DNA of 64,000 nucleotides from Asterias rubens (lineage: Eukaryota > Echinodermata > Asteroidea > Forcipulatida > Asteriidae). Positions 24,001-35,300 of this stretch are shown piece by piece (position 1 is the stretch's first letter; every line of letters begins with the position of its first letter). The stretch spans positions 22,009,680-22,073,679 of the forward strand of contig NC_047067.1 of assembly GCF_902459465.1 (NCBI RefSeq), given 5' to 3'. The translations under genes were made by a program, and so were the position numbers. The notes beneath the pieces are model-generated. The model was not told the origin of the DNA, made no database searches, and saw nothing but the letters and a program-made list of their open reading frames with translations.

Positions 24001-25963
24001 GTAAGAAACAGTGACACGTCCTTTGGGATTCATCGGGAAGTCACAGTGTTTCCATAACAGGAATGATCAATATATAATCAGTTTGGAATATGTTGCTCAA
24101 CCGAGTGTGTCATCTAGCGTGTAAGAACCCCAATCTATATGAATTGATGGAATGTTTGCTATTGTACAACAGTGTTCCGTAACAGCGCGCTCAATTGAGT
24201 GCGCTCTACAATATCGAAAAGAAAAGTAATGCCATGAAATCCGTTTCTCGGCTATAGGTCCAGCAATCAATGGATCCTTCCAATCTCGGGTTCATCACAC
24301 TGGAAGACTTGAACAGCTACTCCATTGAACGACTCAAGGAGATTGTCAGCTCCATTGATATTGTAGAACCTTCCGATACAGATCAGTATGAATATTCCTA
24401 CGTCGACCCCGATGACATCAGGTGAGTACACTAGAGGGTGTTGTGTAAAATGGCCGCCAGTGTTATATTTTGTAGGGTGTCATGGCCGACTTCAAGTTCT
24501 GGTGGTTAAGTCATAGGGGTGTGGGTTTGAATCCCGGTCATGACACTTGTGTCCTTGAGCAAGATACTTTACTATAATTGCTTCTCTTCACCAACCAGGG
24601 TTATAAATAAGTACCTGCGAGGGTAGAGGTTGATATTGTGTATGAAAAAGCCACTGTAGCCCCACGGCAGCTCAGAGCTGTATACTCCCCAGGGAGCTGG
24701 GAAAGATTCAAGGAATGTTATTGGCCCAAATGAGCAGGGCCCAATGAGCAGGGTACTAATTTAAAGCGCATTGAGACATTATTGTTTTATAAAAACTTGT
24801 TATTAATATTAGTATTATTGTTATATTTTTGTGCAATAAGTGTTTTATGCTTCCCCCTCTTAAATACTGGCGTTTTCAACCTTCAGGTTGTTGTATCGTG
24901 TTTTGTTAAAACGAAGTAAAGACGGAACCTTTAAAAGAAGTGATTTTCTTCAACATTATGTGGAAGTTATTGGTGGGACGACCGCTGTGGGCAATGAGGT
25001 AAGTTCACTTTGGTTTTCTCTCATTCAACATCGAAGAACCAATACCTTGTGGAGTGGAACATTTTGTAGTGTTTCCTTAGAGGGTTTGGGTAGTTTTTGT
25101 CTGACACAAAACACTATGTCCACAAATTTACATTAAACTTGCATGGTTTGAAGATTAAGATAGAAAGCTTCCCTTATAATATTACTTGTTGAGGTGCTGT
25201 ATTGTTTGAGAAATGAGTAAAAAATGTTACAAAAATAATATATATATAAATAATTTTCGTCTCGGGTACAACATATTTACGCGACTTTCCTAAAAAAAAA
25301 CATTGCTCTGTGATTGTCTCTTTTTTTCTCTCAAAAACTTGACGACTAATGAAGCTGAAATTTATACAGGTAAATTATAGGACATAAATCTTCATTCACA
25401 GTGAGTAGGGATTCATGTCATGGCCTAAAACTTGATCGCAAAATGTTTCAAAATCGTTTAAACCGAAGACGTCAAAAAGATGACATCATGTCAAACTAAA
25501 GAAATCCTTTCCAGATACTGAGAGGCATTCTCATAGTCACTCTCATTTTGGGATCAGGCTGGCTCAGTGGTTTCTTTCCCTGCCCTTGACCTCTGTGGAC
25601 CCCGGTTCGAATCCCACCTCAAACCGGAGCCTTTCATGTGGATTGGGTTTTCAGTCCCACCAAATAGTTCGTCTGACAAATTAAATTATAGAACTTTTTG
25701 TGGACCAATTCATCAGGGGGAAAAAAAAAAAATCTCCCTCAAAGAAAATATTTTTTATTATATTAAAATTTCAGATTCTTGATACATTCGGGGACGGAGT
25801 TGAACAAATTACGGCAGAAATGGTCGATGAAACGGCCGAAGCCTCGGTCTTGAAATTCGCGGAGGCCTTGGACTACGATCCGTCACCAGAACACGTCTGG
25901 TACAAACATCTTGTTAAAGAAGGGATCATACAAAAATTTAATGTAGTTCACGATGAACTTTAA
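18038..25963 (+). CDS. ER-lumenal JmjC (cupin-8 type) Fe(II)/2-oxoglutarate oxygenase with HDEL
   Basis: The protein is predicted to hydroxylate a protein substrate in the ER lumen using iron and 2-oxoglutarate; the substrate is unknown. Exons: 18038-18378, 18791-18974, 20239-20358, 20848-21007, 21930-22131, 22821-22893, 23002-23046, 24258-24421, 24887-24998, 25775-25963. The total is 1590 nt, 529 aa, with consistent phases. A hydrophobic signal peptide spans about residues 8-25. The cupin core includes LLHRDPYSSVHCVFNG (H191 and D193 of the HxD motif), KQWIVIDP, and GYMHQV (H272, the distal iron ligand). Residues after about 430 contain degenerate EF-hand-like pieces (SKDGTFKRSDFLQ and LDTFGDGVEQIT), and the C terminus is HDEL, an ER-retrieval signal. 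It resembles invertebrate JmjC/cupin-8 proteins more than JMJD8, which is much shorter. I cannot name an orthologue. Confidence 0.9.
18400..18760. mobile_element. Hairpin-rich element, GTCGCGAC family
   Basis: The sequence is rich in GTCGCGACT and CGACTAGTGTC palindromes and has a tail matching the locus at 46975-47292 in opposite orientation. Shared blocks include the phrase around AAGGATTGAAG/CTTCAATCCTTT and ATGCCACA. It lies in intron 1 of the JmjC gene. Confidence 0.65.
19563..19895. mobile_element. Hairpin element, TTAAAGCCATTGGACACTTTC family
   Basis: The left end is TTAAAGCCATTGGACACTTT and the right end is a diverged complement near TTGCTTTAAAG. The inner body (CCCGACTCCGATGACCGATT) is shared with 36752-37130 in inverted orientation. 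It lies in JmjC intron 2. Confidence 0.7.
20529..20760. mobile_element. Hairpin element, GGTGCGTTCGATTAGC family
   Basis: The ends are GGTGCATTCGATTAGCTGCC and a complement ending CGAACGCACCC. The interior is GC-rich with GGTGAGCCCCTGACAAGAGC. Two more copies are at 57137-57387 and 60880-61130. It lies in JmjC intron 3. Confidence 0.85.
21038..21427. mobile_element. Hairpin element, family 1, just after a splice donor
   Basis: The ends are TTAAAGACACTGGACACTAT and its complement ending CACTGCCTTTAA. A foreign block around GCATGACGTCATAATTC has replaced part of the interior. The element begins only 30 bp after the exon 4 donor of the JmjC gene. Confidence 0.85.
21510..21815. mobile_element. 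Foldback-related element, GGTAACACCATGT family
   Basis: It starts TAGGATTTGAGGCATTGCAT and runs through CTTGCCAGGTAGA to a GTCAGTTCTTAAATTGGTCT end. AACTTAGTG occurs on both flanks, a partly decayed target duplication. It lies in JmjC intron 4, just upstream of exon 5. Confidence 0.75.
22397..22475 (-). repeat. tRNA-derived SINE head
   Basis: On the minus strand GTTGGCTTGTGCATAAAGC (A-box side) and GGTTCGATACCTGG (B box) are spaced as in a tRNA gene. The sequence does not fold into a complete tRNA, so this is a SINE head or tRNA relic. It lies in JmjC intron 5. Confidence 0.6.
23080..24065. repeat. Minisatellite, ~116-bp unit, about 8.5 copies
   Basis: Each unit contains CATGATGACTTGGGAAACC, TAGTTGTAAGAAACAGTGAC and GAAGTCACAGTGTTTCCATA. 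Copies differ by a few substitutions and one-base indels. The array begins about 35 bp after the exon 7 donor and fills most of intron 7 of the JmjC gene. Confidence 0.95.
24478..24830 (+). repeat. tRNA-derived SINE
   Basis: The head is damaged (GTCATGGCCGACTTC), but the B box GGTTTGAATCCCGG is intact. The body shows the tail signature CTGTATACTCCCCAGGGAGC and an AT-rich end. It lies in intron 8 of the JmjC gene. Confidence 0.8.
25554..25665 (+). repeat. tRNA-derived SINE, GGTTGGCTCAGTGG type
   Basis: GGCTGGCTCAGTGG and the B box GGTTCGAATCCCACC are followed by GGATTGGGTTTTCAGTCCC, as in the copy at 15465-15590. It lies about 110 bp upstream of the last exon of the JmjC gene. Confidence 0.75.
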
Positions 25964-25968
25964 ATTAT

Positions 25969-26315
25969 AGGATTTGAGGCATTGCATGGTGAGGTATCAA
26001 TATATATTTGGTTTCCGGTAACATCATGTGTGTATCTACTTGCCAGGTAGAGTTTGTTCTAGGAGAACGTGTCTTTCTTTATTCTACTACCGCAGAGTAG
26101 ATTTATCGGATGTTCGGGAAGCTTCTCAGTTCTGAAAAGAACTGTCCTGCCTTTTAACTATTACACGGGTGGAACGTATAGATAATTGACTGGAACTACT
26201 ACTTTAGCTTATAGGATCATAATTAACTGCACGTCCGCAGAGTCAGTTCTTGAATTGGTCTCAATGTTTCGACTAGCTCTAGTCATCGTCAGGAGACTGA
26301 AGAGATATTAAGAGA
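25969..26315. mobile_element. Foldback-family insertion at the JmjC stop codon, 14-bp target duplication
   Basis: A 347-bp member of the GGTAACACCATGT family is flanked by the perfect direct repeat GAACTTTAAATTAT (25955-25968 and 26316-26329). The left copy of that repeat contains the final Glu-Leu codons and the stop of the JmjC gene. The element therefore sits in the first bases of the 3' UTR without changing the protein. Confidence 0.92.
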
Positions 26316-27432
26316 GAACTTTAAATTATTTGTCAGAAGTCACATAATTTTATTCTATCACTGTTTCTAGAACAAGCTTCACAAAATGTGAGCTTTTTGG
26401 AAGAACAGTAAAACAATTGCGAATTGAAGTTGAAGTAGATCTGATGCAGCGGCTCCTCAAACTTTGAATAATAACAAACAATTTGTATGACATTCATGGT
26501 ATATGAACATCATTTCCCCAGTCATTGGACTGGTTATTTCAGTCCTTAAACCAAAACATAGATGCACAGAACTTGTAAGTGAAAATGTAGTGAAAATATA
26601 TAATGTATGTTTTATTGACACAAAGTGTCAAGTAAGGTTCAAGTAGCAAATTGTACTAACTTTAATATATTTTTTTTGCAGTCCCAAATCTTGCTCTGGT
26701 CAATTTGATTGTCCTTCTCAAAGCATTTAGTTGTATGCTTGTACGTCAGCTTAAAACCATTAATTGTTTATCTTTGGTGATTATATTTTTATTTTTATTA
26801 GAATTTGCACAGAGATAATAACACTGGTTGAGGATATTTTTTCTTATTTTTTAGTAAACAATATTTATGTTGTGAGTTATTTTGAGTGTAAATATTAATT
26901 CCTCCATTCCAGAAATGCCAAACCTGTCTGATGCAAATTCTTCTTGGGGAAAGAAAACAATTACACACAAAAAACAAATTTTTCAAGAAGGAAAACATAG
27001 TATATAAAGTATACAAAATTACAAAGATAATATTATTTCATCTTTCAGATGGAAGATTAACAAACTTAAAATTGAACAATTTGATTTTAATTTTTTTTCC
27101 AAATGCAGAAAGGTACCAGATGGTTCATTAATGGTTAAATTTATTCAATTCTTAAAGTCCCCGAAAACTGATGAGGAATAGACCGTATTGAATAGACCCC
27201 TTTTCGCTAGGAAAAGTCGCCATCTTGTAGGGCAAACCGTATGCGCTTCCAAACGCGTACATCATCGAAGCCGCGTGACGTCATATTCAATACGATCTAT
27301 AGACAACAGTTTTTCTACAATTTTGTTTGCAGTTCTTTTTCATGTGTTTAAAACTCATTTGAGTAACGAACTCTTTTTGATGAGCCTAAACCATTTAGAG
27401 ACGCCAAAACCACTGGCAGGGGTAAAAATTAA

Positions 27433-27812
27433 AGGAACGTTACAGAATTGGTAAGAAACGAAAATCGTGAAGATCACAGATTTACATAAAACTTACACGG
27501 TCTAATGATGATGATAGTTGAAAACATCCGTTGAACTATTTTTGTCTGAAATGTCATATGTGATGAGAAATAAATAATCTAACTTCGCGTTTGGAATTTA
27601 TCGCTCAGTGAGCGTTTTATTAATTTTTATTTTGGCATCGATGCAATGCAAAATTTGTAATCGGTTTTTCGATATTCTCTCGTGACTCAGATGGCCGAAC
27701 GATCCCAAACTTCTACAGGTTTGTCAGTTTATGTATATGGTGGATTTCATAAAGTGCTTACACTGCCAGCAACTGTTTTGTTAGCAAAAACCAATTCTGT
27801 AATGTTCCTTTA
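27433..27812. mobile_element. Hairpin element, family 2, complete
   Basis: The ends are AAAGGAACGTTACAGAATTG and CAATTCTGTAATGTTCCTTT, inverted complements with few mismatches. Sister copies are at 5630-6003 and 7226-7480. Confidence 0.8.
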
Positions 27813-29285
27813 AGTGTACTTTCATGGTAGTCAGCAGGGCTAGTAACCCAGAATTTTTAGTAGCCAGCCCTGTTGAGATTTCCGTAGCCAGAAAACACAC
27901 TACGTCTTGATGAGTCACGGCACAAATTGGTCACCGAAAGTATTGTATTCTACATCTCATTTAACAATACCATCAGCACAGTTCATTATTGTTTGTGACG
28001 TTGATTTTTCGCATTATTTTTCCACTAGCCCACCAGGCTATCAAACTGGAAAAATGAGCAGCCCGGCTGTAAATCTGGTAGTCCGGGGCTGGCGGGCTAG
28101 TGGCAATTTCGACCCCAGATTGGCCATGGGCCTTTGGTCCATTAAGCCCTGAAAGCACTGAAGCCTTGCCCCATTGTAGCATCACATAGTTGTATTTATG
28201 TAAATTGTGTGCTTAAAGACTGAAAATACCCAACTTATCAACACATATCCGGGACGGGGGTGGTTGGGAAGGGTGGGGGGGGGGGGTCAGGGATTTCAGG
28301 TAACCCTCACAGCCCTGTACAGGTTTCGCTGAGAGCTTACTTACTATCATAAAGTGTTTGTTTGATAATTACATTGGCTAATAGATGACGCCCATCTTTA
28401 TCAGCATGTGAGTCTGAGTAAGGGGGGGGGGGGTGTAGATAAGTTGGAATTGTCAGCCGTTATTCAACCTTGTTGAGGAATGTCGAGTTTAAAATCAACA
28501 ACGTAACAAAAACAGGCTTATTTATGAGCAGAAAAGAAAACTGTTTTCCTTTTAAATTTTTTTTTTATGAGGTTAATTATATACAAGTGCAGCTCTTTGT
28601 TGTTGATCGGTTTTCAAATTGTTTTACATCCAGGGGTGGGATGTGATTCAAGACTTTGGAAATAAAACCCAGAGAAGGATATTTCCCTTTCTAAAAGCAG
28701 AGGTCAGAGATGTGGCTGGTACCAGCGTCCCCCCCCCCTAAAAGAAAAAAAAAGTGGCAAGGAAACAGTCTCATCAATTAAAAATTAGCTTATCATTAAT
28801 TGTATAGATCTTCGTCATTCCAAATTGATCATGTCAGTTTCGGATTTAAGTTTATAATTCGTGGTTTGTTTTATAAGCAGATGAGTAAACTGGTACGCGG
28901 ATGTATTGTACCTAGAATTACACAATCTACAGATTATACCTGATAACATTAATACTGTTATAAATTACAAACAAAGGGTATCCAAGGAATATAAGTTATC
29001 ATAGATGAGTAAATACTGCCAATCAGGAAGTTCACACTCTTCAAATCTACCCAGCCAATCACAGAGCAGCTTAGAGGTTTCAACCCAGACGCATCTAGAT
29101 TCCGACTGCTGATTGGACGATGAGGGTTTCTGAGTTGTCAAGGCAGGGTATGGGCTTATCTAACAGGAGGACTTTGGACGTCTTAATCCTTTGGTGGGAT
29201 TTGAGGATAAGGTGGTCGTCAGAAACGGTGCTGGTAGTGGATGACACAGGATTGTGTGAAGAACCGCTGCATTATCTTCACTGCA

Positions 29286-29355
29286 ATGGGTACGCTACGT
29301 GCCTCATCGGCGTGTCTCTTGCTACTTTTCATCGTCGGAACATCAAAAGTTACGG
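29286..29355 (+). CDS. Exon 1 of the giant gene: start codon and signal peptide
   Basis: ATG has G at -3 and G at +4. The 23 complete codons read M-G-T-L-R-A-S-S-A-C followed by the hydrophobic LLLLFIVG, a classic cleaved signal peptide. The exon ends in phase 1 at GTATGT, and joining to 33552 makes a glycine codon and then the first CUB cysteine. A longer overlapping open frame from 29120 is in another frame and lacks these properties. Confidence 0.8.
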
Positions 29356-32300
29356 GTATGTGAAAAAAATCTCCCTATTTTGGTTGTGTTAACAACATTT
29401 ATATAAGCATATTTCTACTTCGCTGTGCAGATTTTCTTCTTTGCGATCTTTTTTTGCTATTTTGTTCTCCCATCGCAGATTAGATTTTAGGAATTTGGGA
29501 GACCACTTAGTTATATTATATTTATATATTATATTTATTGGTTTATTTCATAAAAACATTACAAAGAAATAAACAGTATGACAACCAATATGGTTGAATT
29601 GCACTAGAACATGTACAGTATAAAAATTTCCTTAAAAAGAGCTAAAGGTTAAACAGTTAAAACACACAATAGATAATGAGCAAGTATTACAAACAATCAA
29701 TACAACAAACAATCAACCAGCACTTGACCAAAAAGAATGAGACTTACACAAATAGACGTAATCAAAGGGACAAATTGTGGATAAAAGCCAGCATTAAAAT
29801 CCATACAGTTTAACTAAAAAGAACTTTTCCTGAAAAGAACTGTCCTTATTAGCTACTACTTGGGCGGGGGAAATGAATTCCGCCGGGACTACTTCTTTGG
29901 CATTGTGGGTCAATAGAACTTTTCTTTCATTTTTCGCTTGCAACTTCAATGACCAGTTGAGTCCAAATTTTCACAGATTTGTTATTTTACGCATATGTTA
30001 CAAAAGGTGTCCAGTGCCTTTAAACACCCGTTTCCTGAATCACTACGATTTTCTGTGATAATTCAAATGATGATAAAATAAGTTTAGAAAAGTTAAACTG
30101 TTCTAGTCAAAAAAAAGATACCACTCAGTTAAAATTGATTGATAAATTGATGCGTGTAAATGGTGTTCAAACTTTTTGTGAACTCTTTTGAATAATATAC
30201 TTGATTTATAAGAAGTGATTTGGGTGTTTTTTGTCAATAGAAGTTTTCCCTTAATTGATGAAGGGAAAACTCCTTTCTATTACATTGGAAACCATTGTAC
30301 ACCAAATGGTCAACGAAAAAGTGATTTTGATCTCTTTTTGGCGAGTAAGATATTTGGTCTTTGGAAAATAGTAGCCTAGAAAATAGTGGAACAACTTTAT
30401 GAAAGGGAAGGTATACATTTGGTATGCACCAATTTCATTTTGAAGATAACAGTTTTTATGCATCCAAATTTGAATGTGAGAATCGTTGTTGTCAGATTGT
30501 GTATTCAAATTACGGATATTCTTCCTGCATTGACATAATCGGTCCAGATTTTTCGGCAATATCTCAAAAACATAACCACCTTTTGAAATGAAATGTTCAC
30601 AGGCTAGTTTAATAATAATAATCATATCAATATCGAAGTCTTATATAGCACACATATCTACCAACAAGGTACTCAAGGCGCTTAGTTTTATTGTATCATA
30701 TCTATATTTTTATGGGATTAAAACAATTATAACTTTATGACTGCACTCTGGGGAACCCATTATGGCTTGACAACGGTCTACAATGTTTAATAAAATTTAT
30801 GATAAGAGCCTCCCCCGCCTTAACTAAATGGTTACTTAATTTTGTTTGCCGATTAGAAAAACTCAGCTGCATGAGTTCACAAAAATGTTTTGCCAACAGT
30901 GATCTTTGACCAGTTGTCCATAAATCTTTTAAGCCGATGTCCATTTTAGTGATAAAATAAAATCAGCTGATAAGCAGTTACTATTTTGTTAATAATTGGT
31001 GCATAATTCCTTCATGGGATGTCTAAGCCATGTCCGAATTGTGGCTGCGACTTGTTCGTGGCCGAGTGGTTAAGAGCACTGAACTCCAGCTCTTGTGTTT
31101 CTGTTCAGCAGAATGTGGGTTCGAATCCCGGTCGTGACACTGGTGCCCCTGAGCAACCCTCTCTAACCAGGGGTAAATGGGTACTAGTGAAAGCAGAGAT
31201 GGTTTATGTGAATGATTAGCTTGGAGCATGGTAACTCGCAGCACCGGCTGTATACTCCCCAGGGAGCTGCGATGATTAAACAGATGTTTTATGGCCCAGT
31301 GACCAGGGGTAATAATGTGGAAGCGCTTCAATCGAGACGCATTCCGGGTGTATAAAGCGCTATATAAAACCGTCTATTACAGCCACATACAGCCACAGCC
31401 AGGACGACTAAAAGCCACGATCAAAGACTTGGAACCAAGTCTACGTGATGCATTGAAGCCCATAGCAACACCCTTAGCCACAAGCAGCCACAGCCAGGAC
31501 GACTAAAAGCCACGATCAAAGACTTGGAACCAAGTCTACGTGAACATGCATTGAAGCCCATAGCAACACCCTTAGCCACAAGCAGCCACAGCCAGGACGA
31601 CTAAAAGCCACGATCAAAGACTTGGAACCAAGTCTACGTGATGCATTGAAGCCCATAGCAACACCCTTAGCCTCAAGCAGCCACAGCCAGTGCTGCAGCC
31701 GCCATTTTGGACTCCGCATGAAGCCTGATGCGATAATCATTGTCACTTAATTGATAAAAATCAGTACGTTCTCTATAAATAGCTTCATAATGTCACATGT
31801 TTGCTGCCAAAGAGATTATGTTCAATGAGGCTGTTGACTAGTATACACATATTGACTGGCAATGAGGTAACTATCGATGTCTATTCCCTCGAGGGACTTT
31901 CAGTGACCAGAAGAGGGACCTATATCCCGAGGCCGAAAGCCGAGGGAAATAGGCCCCTCTTCTGGTCACTCACAGGCCCAAGGGGGAATAGACGTACACT
32001 AGTTATCGAATTATGCCAGTCAATATGTGCTTTATAACACCGCTCGGTCTTAAATGTGAAATACGAACAGAAATCTTGAAAAGAAAGGAAGTTTTCTAGT
32101 TGCTGTTCACGGTTCAAGTCAAGAGAGGGCGCTGTAACCGGGCACTTTTTTCAAAGACTAGTGCCCGCTCGGGAACTAGTTCCCGCAAAACACACGTGCG
32201 CGATCACCAGACTATAATAGTTCATCCCACATGACCCTGTTTCAGCCAACAAGAGTACAGAAAAAGCAAGAGGTGTGTTATAATAATTACTATAGCAAGC

Positions 32301-35300
32301 TGGTTGAAACGTTGAGACCAATCAAGAACTCACTCTGCGGTAGTGAAGTTAATAACAAGAAGTCCCCTTTGATCCACTAAGTGAAAGTAGTAGTCCCGGC
32401 CCATTTTCTACCTACCTGGACAGGTAGTAGTTAAAAAAGCAGGACAGTTCTGATACGAAGTCCCCCAAATTCTGAAAATCTTTTCCGCGGTAGTACAGAA
32501 GTCTTTGAGTTCCTAAAAATCTAGAGTGTGAATATACATGTACTAAAGAACATAATCTACCTAGCAAGTTTACCGCAAACCAATATACATACTGAGTTGT
32601 GAAAAGAAATGTCCTGCTTGTTAACTACTAACTTGGATGGGGGGGGAGGGGATTGACTGACTACAATAGACCGATCCATTAAGCTCCGCCCCATTGCGTA
32701 TTGACCAATCACAACGCAACGAAGGTCCGACACTAAGGTCTGACATGCGTGCGCGTATCTTGGCGCGTGGAGAGCCTTACGTGTTCTTGCTCACACGTGC
32801 GTCGTGGGCGGAGCCTACTGGATCGGTCTATTGCGCTTAGTGGATGGACTTCTCGTTTTTAACTTGATTGCTGCAGATTGATTTCTTCATTGGTCTTAAT
32901 GTTTCCCCACTATGTTGAATGTAATTCTAAACGCCTCCCTGATTATTGTACAAACTGATTGCAATATGCAAAGTTGCCAGCTGTTATCTTATCTTTTTAA
33001 GCTAACAGTGTTGAGATAACTTTGAGTGGATTAATTTTTGCACTCATGGCTCAGTGTATACCTAAGTGGCTTCCAACTTCAGGAATAATTCCACACAATT
33101 GCCTCTGACTGGATTCAAACCAGAGACCTTTGGGATCTGTGTATGTTTGGTAATGACTCTGAAAGTTAATGGCAACCAACCACAGGTGTCCTTTCAGGAG
33201 GAGAACCAGAGCATTGGCTGACTCTACACTAAAACCTCTGAACCCCATAAATAGGCCCACTTCTCTCTTATCTCTTCAGTCTCCTGGCGATGACTAGAGT
33301 AAGCTAGTCAAAACGCTGAGACCTATTATAGGAACTTACTGGATGGTAGTGAAGAACCTCTAAGCTAAAGTAGTAGTCCCAGCTAATTTTCTACCTTACG
33401 CCTAGGTAGTAGTTAAAAAGTATGACAGTTCTTTTCAGAACTGCGGGGGCGTGCATTTTTAACGTTCCCCTTTTCCTTTTTGTTATCGGAGCTTGTGTGA
33501 TCGGGCTTTTAGATCAACTTCCATGTAAACTTTGTTTCTTTCTGCTTCCAGGATGTTTTACAACGGTTAATCTAGCTGGGGAGTCAGGAAACCTGTCTTC
33601 ACCAGGCTATCCCGACCCCTACCCGCAAGATTATGACTGTCAATCCTTCCTCATTACGGTCAGTGAGGGCAGTATAATTCGTCTAGACTTTGATAGTTTT
33701 GATCTTGGAGATGACGATAGTCTAGTGGTAACAGATTCTGGAAAGAATGACGCACTGGTAAGATTGTAAATTTTGTTGCCGCCATTTTGTTCTGTTCCCT
33801 GTAAACCAAAGCATTCCTAAGTAGAACCCAGAGAAATGAGAAAGACTCTGCTAAGGTTGTGGGGTGTCGTGGCCGAGCGGATAAGAGCACCGAACTCAAG
33901 CTCTAGTGTTTCTGTTCAGCAGAGTGTGGGTTTGAATCCTGGTCGTGACACTTGTGTCCCTGAGCAAGACATTTTACAATAATTGCTTCTCTCCACCCAG
34001 GGGTAAATGGGTACCTGTGAGGGCAGAGATGGTTCTTAAAAACTTAATATTATTATTATTAAGGTTGAAGCATCAGGCCATTATCTATATTTTGCATTTA
34101 CATGTAACCCATAGATCTTTTTGGTTGGTAAGCAGTTTGCAATCAGCTAATTCTGTCTTCCTGGGTATTTTTTCAGCCACACCAACAATGTATTTTTTTT
34201 TAACCATTAATTAAAAAATTACATTACATTATTTAATGATTTTTCCAAATTCAATTCACAGTTCTTACAAGATGGTGGGTTGCCCAAAGATTACTACAGC
34301 GTCGGGAACACACTACAGCTTAACTTCACATCTGTAAACAACAACAACAACAACACTGGTTTTTTTATTTTCTACACAGAAACAAACAGAGGTGAGTTTC
34401 TTGAAAGATTTTTCAAAAAAATTCAATAATATTGAGTTGCTTAAAGACACTGGACACTATTGGTAATTGTCGGAGACCAGTTTTCTCACTTGTTGTATCT
34501 CAACATATGCAGAAAAATAACAAACTATTGGTCGTCAAAGTTGCGAAAGAACAATAGAAGAAAAATACCCTTGCCGCACAAGTTGTGTGCTTTCAGATGC
34601 TTGATTTTGAGACCTCAAAATCTAATTCTGATGTCTCGAAATCAAATTCGTGGAAAATTACTTCTTTCTCGAAAAGTACGTCACTTCAGAGGGAGCCGTT
34701 TCTCACAATGTTTCATACTTTCAACCTCTCGCCATTACCCGTTACCAAGTAAGGTTTTATGCTAATAACTATTTTGAGTAATAACCAATAGCGTCCAGTG
34801 TCTTTAAGTGAGATTTTAGATTGAAACTTATCACAAAAAGACTAACCCTCCCCTTTTGTATTCTTATTTTTTATTCAGTGTTTCCTTCTAAGGGGCCTCA
34901 GCAATCAGTCACACTCAAGCCAGGCAAACCAACCTTGCTTCGCTCGGTGGACTTTCCCTCGGCGTACAGCGACTATTCCCTCTACTTCTGGACTGTCACC
35001 TCGACCCCTGGAACCAAAATAGCCGCCGAGATTCTCCTCCTGGACACCGAGGAGAACTACGACTTCCTTGAGTTCGGAAATGGAAACGATGGTAACCTGC
35101 GATTTGAAACAAGGCTTGAGAGGATGTCCGGCATGATGTCCAGGTTGGAGGTTCCGTTGTTTTCGGACTCCAACGAAATGTGGGTGTTATTTGAGAGTGA
35201 TTACTCAAAAGCTGCTAGTGGGTTTTCTGTCATGCTGTATGAAGTGCCAGGTAGGTTATTTAAAAATAAATACTTAAAGAAAAAACCTTTGGTGTCTTCA

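Larger units (their letters stand above)
25964..29285. other. JmjC 3' flank and spacer before the CUB-lectin gene
   Basis: Apart from the foldback insertion at 25969-26315, a small hairpin at 27178-27302 and a family 2 hairpin at 27433-27812, this is AT-rich sequence without a recognisable exon. No AATAAA follows the JmjC stop closely, so its polyadenylation site is unclear. Poly-G runs occur at about 28275 and 28425. Confidence 0.55.
29356..33551. other. Intron 1 of the giant gene
   Basis: This 4.2-kb intron contains a family 1 fragment (29935-30023), a tRNA-derived SINE (31055-31375), a triple ~96-bp tandem repeat (31391-31700), a long palindrome (31838-32031), a reverse foldback-family copy (32270-32590), a GC-rich hairpin element (32665-32832) and another foldback fragment (33270-33440). 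No additional coding exon is needed to keep phase. Confidence 0.6.

Noticed and set aside
27850..28190. A possible exon around repeated GTAGCCAG / CTAGTGGC phrases
   Set aside because: Both strands have short open frames, but neither has a domain match or a convincing pair of splice sites, and the region is flanked by a hairpin element and poly-G runs.
29120..29392. A 90-codon frame overlapping exon 1 of the giant gene
   Set aside because: The real signal peptide is in another frame starting at 29286, ends at a good donor, and joins in phase to CUB1. The longer frame has no hydrophobic start and no continuation.
30251..30625. Minus-strand 124-codon frame in intron 1 of the giant gene
   Set aside because: AT-rich, no domain, no conserved motif, and no splice context; long by chance.
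31055..31140. A tRNA-Ser/Leu-like gene
   Set aside because: The promoter boxes are good, but the sequence runs into a body found at many loci in the window; it is a SINE head.
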